Assembly: GCF_044372965.1 (NCBI RefSeq) | Contig: NZ_JBILQX010000080.1 | Location: 1 to 14,965, forward strand | Direction of reading: 5' to 3' | DNA length: 14,965 bases | Origin: Elstera sp044372965 | GTDB taxonomy: Bacteria; Pseudomonadota; Alphaproteobacteria; Elsterales; Elsteraceae | In this document: positions 14,335 through 14,965 of the stretch, one piece after another | How the letters are laid out: the number at the start of each line of letters is the position of its first letter | How positions within the stretch are numbered: position 1 is the first letter of the stretch | The notes under the pieces: model-generated | What the model saw: only the letters and a program-made list of their open reading frames with translations | What the model was told of the DNA's origin: nothing | Database searches by the model: none | Position numbers and translations under genes: made by a program

Positions 14335-14965
14335 CTAAAGCGCTACGATCCGCACGTCCACCCCTGCGGCGCGCAGACTATTGAGCGCCGCGGCGGGCGC
14401 GCTAGCGTCGGTGATCACCAGTTTCACCCGCGCGAGCGGGCAGACGCTGATGGAGCCGCGCGTTTCGAATTTGGAGCCATCGACCAGCAGAATCAAATCC
14501 TGGGCGCGCTTCAGCAGCTTGGCTTGGGCGCGCGCAATCAGCGGATCGCCCGCGATAACCCCCATCGGCGTCAGCGAAAAGCAACTCATGAAGATTTTGG
14601 AGGCGGTGTAATGCTGGATTGCATCGTCTTCGAATGGCGACAACACAATGCCCTGCTCCGGGTAAATTTCCCCGCCCGGCAGCACGATGCGGCTCGCCGT
14701 ATTCGCCCCAAGCAAAGCGCTGGCGATGGGGAAGGAGTTGGTGAGGATATGCAGGCGCCGGGGGGCCAGGGGCTCGACCATCTGATAAGTGGTGGAGCCT
14801 GCGCTAATTATGATCGATTCCCCGTCCTCACAAAGATCGACTGCCGCTTGGGCAATAGCGCATTTTCGCTCGTGATTCAGCGTGCGGCTAGCCTCGAAGC
14901 CTTTTCTGGCAAGGGAGTGGGGAGCGGCAGGATCGAGCGCCTGCACACCACCGTGAACCCGCTTG
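14335..14965 (-). CDS. DeoR-family transcriptional regulator, C-terminal sensor part (partial)
   Basis: The 5' end lies beyond the right edge; 209 codons remain, open to the boundary. The fragment begins KRVHGGVQALDP, the usual link between the DNA-binding helix-turn-helix (outside the window) and the sensor domain. The DeoR C-terminal domain is complete: the ligand-loop IISAGSTTYQM (GSTT region), LTNSFPIASAL, IVLPGGEIYPEQG, the later DPLIARAQAKLLKRA helix and LLVDGSKFETRG, corresponding to the conserved D-x-S-K-F segment. Family members bind phosphorylated sugars and usually repress sugar-use operons. Here it heads an apparent operon with a metallophosphoesterase and a kinase-USP protein rather than sugar enzymes, so the effector cannot be inferred. 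An internal GTG at 14946 is not the true start, because the family motif continues upstream of it. Confidence 0.88.
   Translation of the reverse strand, partial: KRVHGGVQALDPAAPHSLARKGFEASRTLNHERKCAIAQAAVDLCEDGESIIISAGSTTYQMVEPLAPRRLHILTNSFPIASALLGANTASRIVLPGGEIYPEQGIVLSPFEDDAIQHYTASKIFMSCFSLTPMGVIAGDPLIARAQAKLLKRAQDLILLVDGSKFETRGSISVCPLARVKLVITDASAPAAALNSLRAAGVDVRIVAL

Noticed and set aside
1..14965. CRISPR array, tRNA, rRNA, insertion sequence or attachment site
   Set aside because: No regularly spaced direct repeats, cloverleaf-like segment, transposase motif or terminal inverted repeats with target duplication were seen while reading the window.

Overview
The window reads as chromosomal DNA of a Gram-negative, GC-rich alphaproteobacterium. 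A Rhodospirillales-type organism is my best guess, from the family mix, the ExoP/Wzc-style chain-length kinase and the PCuAC/DUF2946 pair. No rRNA, tRNA, CRISPR array or insertion sequence was seen, and no gap between genes reaches 300 bases.

About 1-11,050 is a cell-surface polysaccharide locus of the Wzx/Wzy type. It holds the N-terminal part of a WbaP-like initiating sugar-phosphate transferase (1-920, minus, cut by the window edge), a GT4 glycosyltransferase (1111-2322), an NTP_transf_5-like nucleotidyltransferase (2341-3534) and an O-antigen ligase/polymerase-type membrane protein (3657-5102), the last three on plus. Facing these on minus is an apparent operon: a PF10082-type outer-membrane beta-barrel (8009-9349), a fused Wzz/BY-kinase with a tyrosine-rich tail (5720-7990) and an unrecognised membrane-anchored helical protein (5044-5742). 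Upstream of the barrel, also on minus, is a PPP-family phosphatase (9464-10264). Divergent from it is a short OPX lipoprotein (10437-11042). Together these could start the lipid-linked repeat, extend it, polymerise it, control its length and export it through an OPX plus beta-barrel portal. The flippase and most glycosyltransferases must lie outside the window.

About 11,120-12,100 is a small copper-related operon on minus: a DUF2946-like Cys/His protein followed by a PCuAC-type periplasmic copper chaperone, with a plausible sigma-70 promoter. It is separated from the OPX gene by a stem-loop between convergent genes.

About 12,160-14,965 is a tightly packed minus-strand operon: a DeoR-family regulator (cut by the window edge), a metallophosphoesterase, and a Ser/Thr kinase fused to a universal-stress-protein domain. 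Gaps are 18 and 2 nt, so it looks like one signalling unit.

The points most worth following up are the run of inverted repeats upstream of the OPX gene, the PPP phosphatase in the position where a Wzb-type phosphatase would be expected, the kinase-USP fusion with a non-RD loop and degenerate USP nucleotide motif, and a sharp change of base composition inside the nucleotidyltransferase gene.
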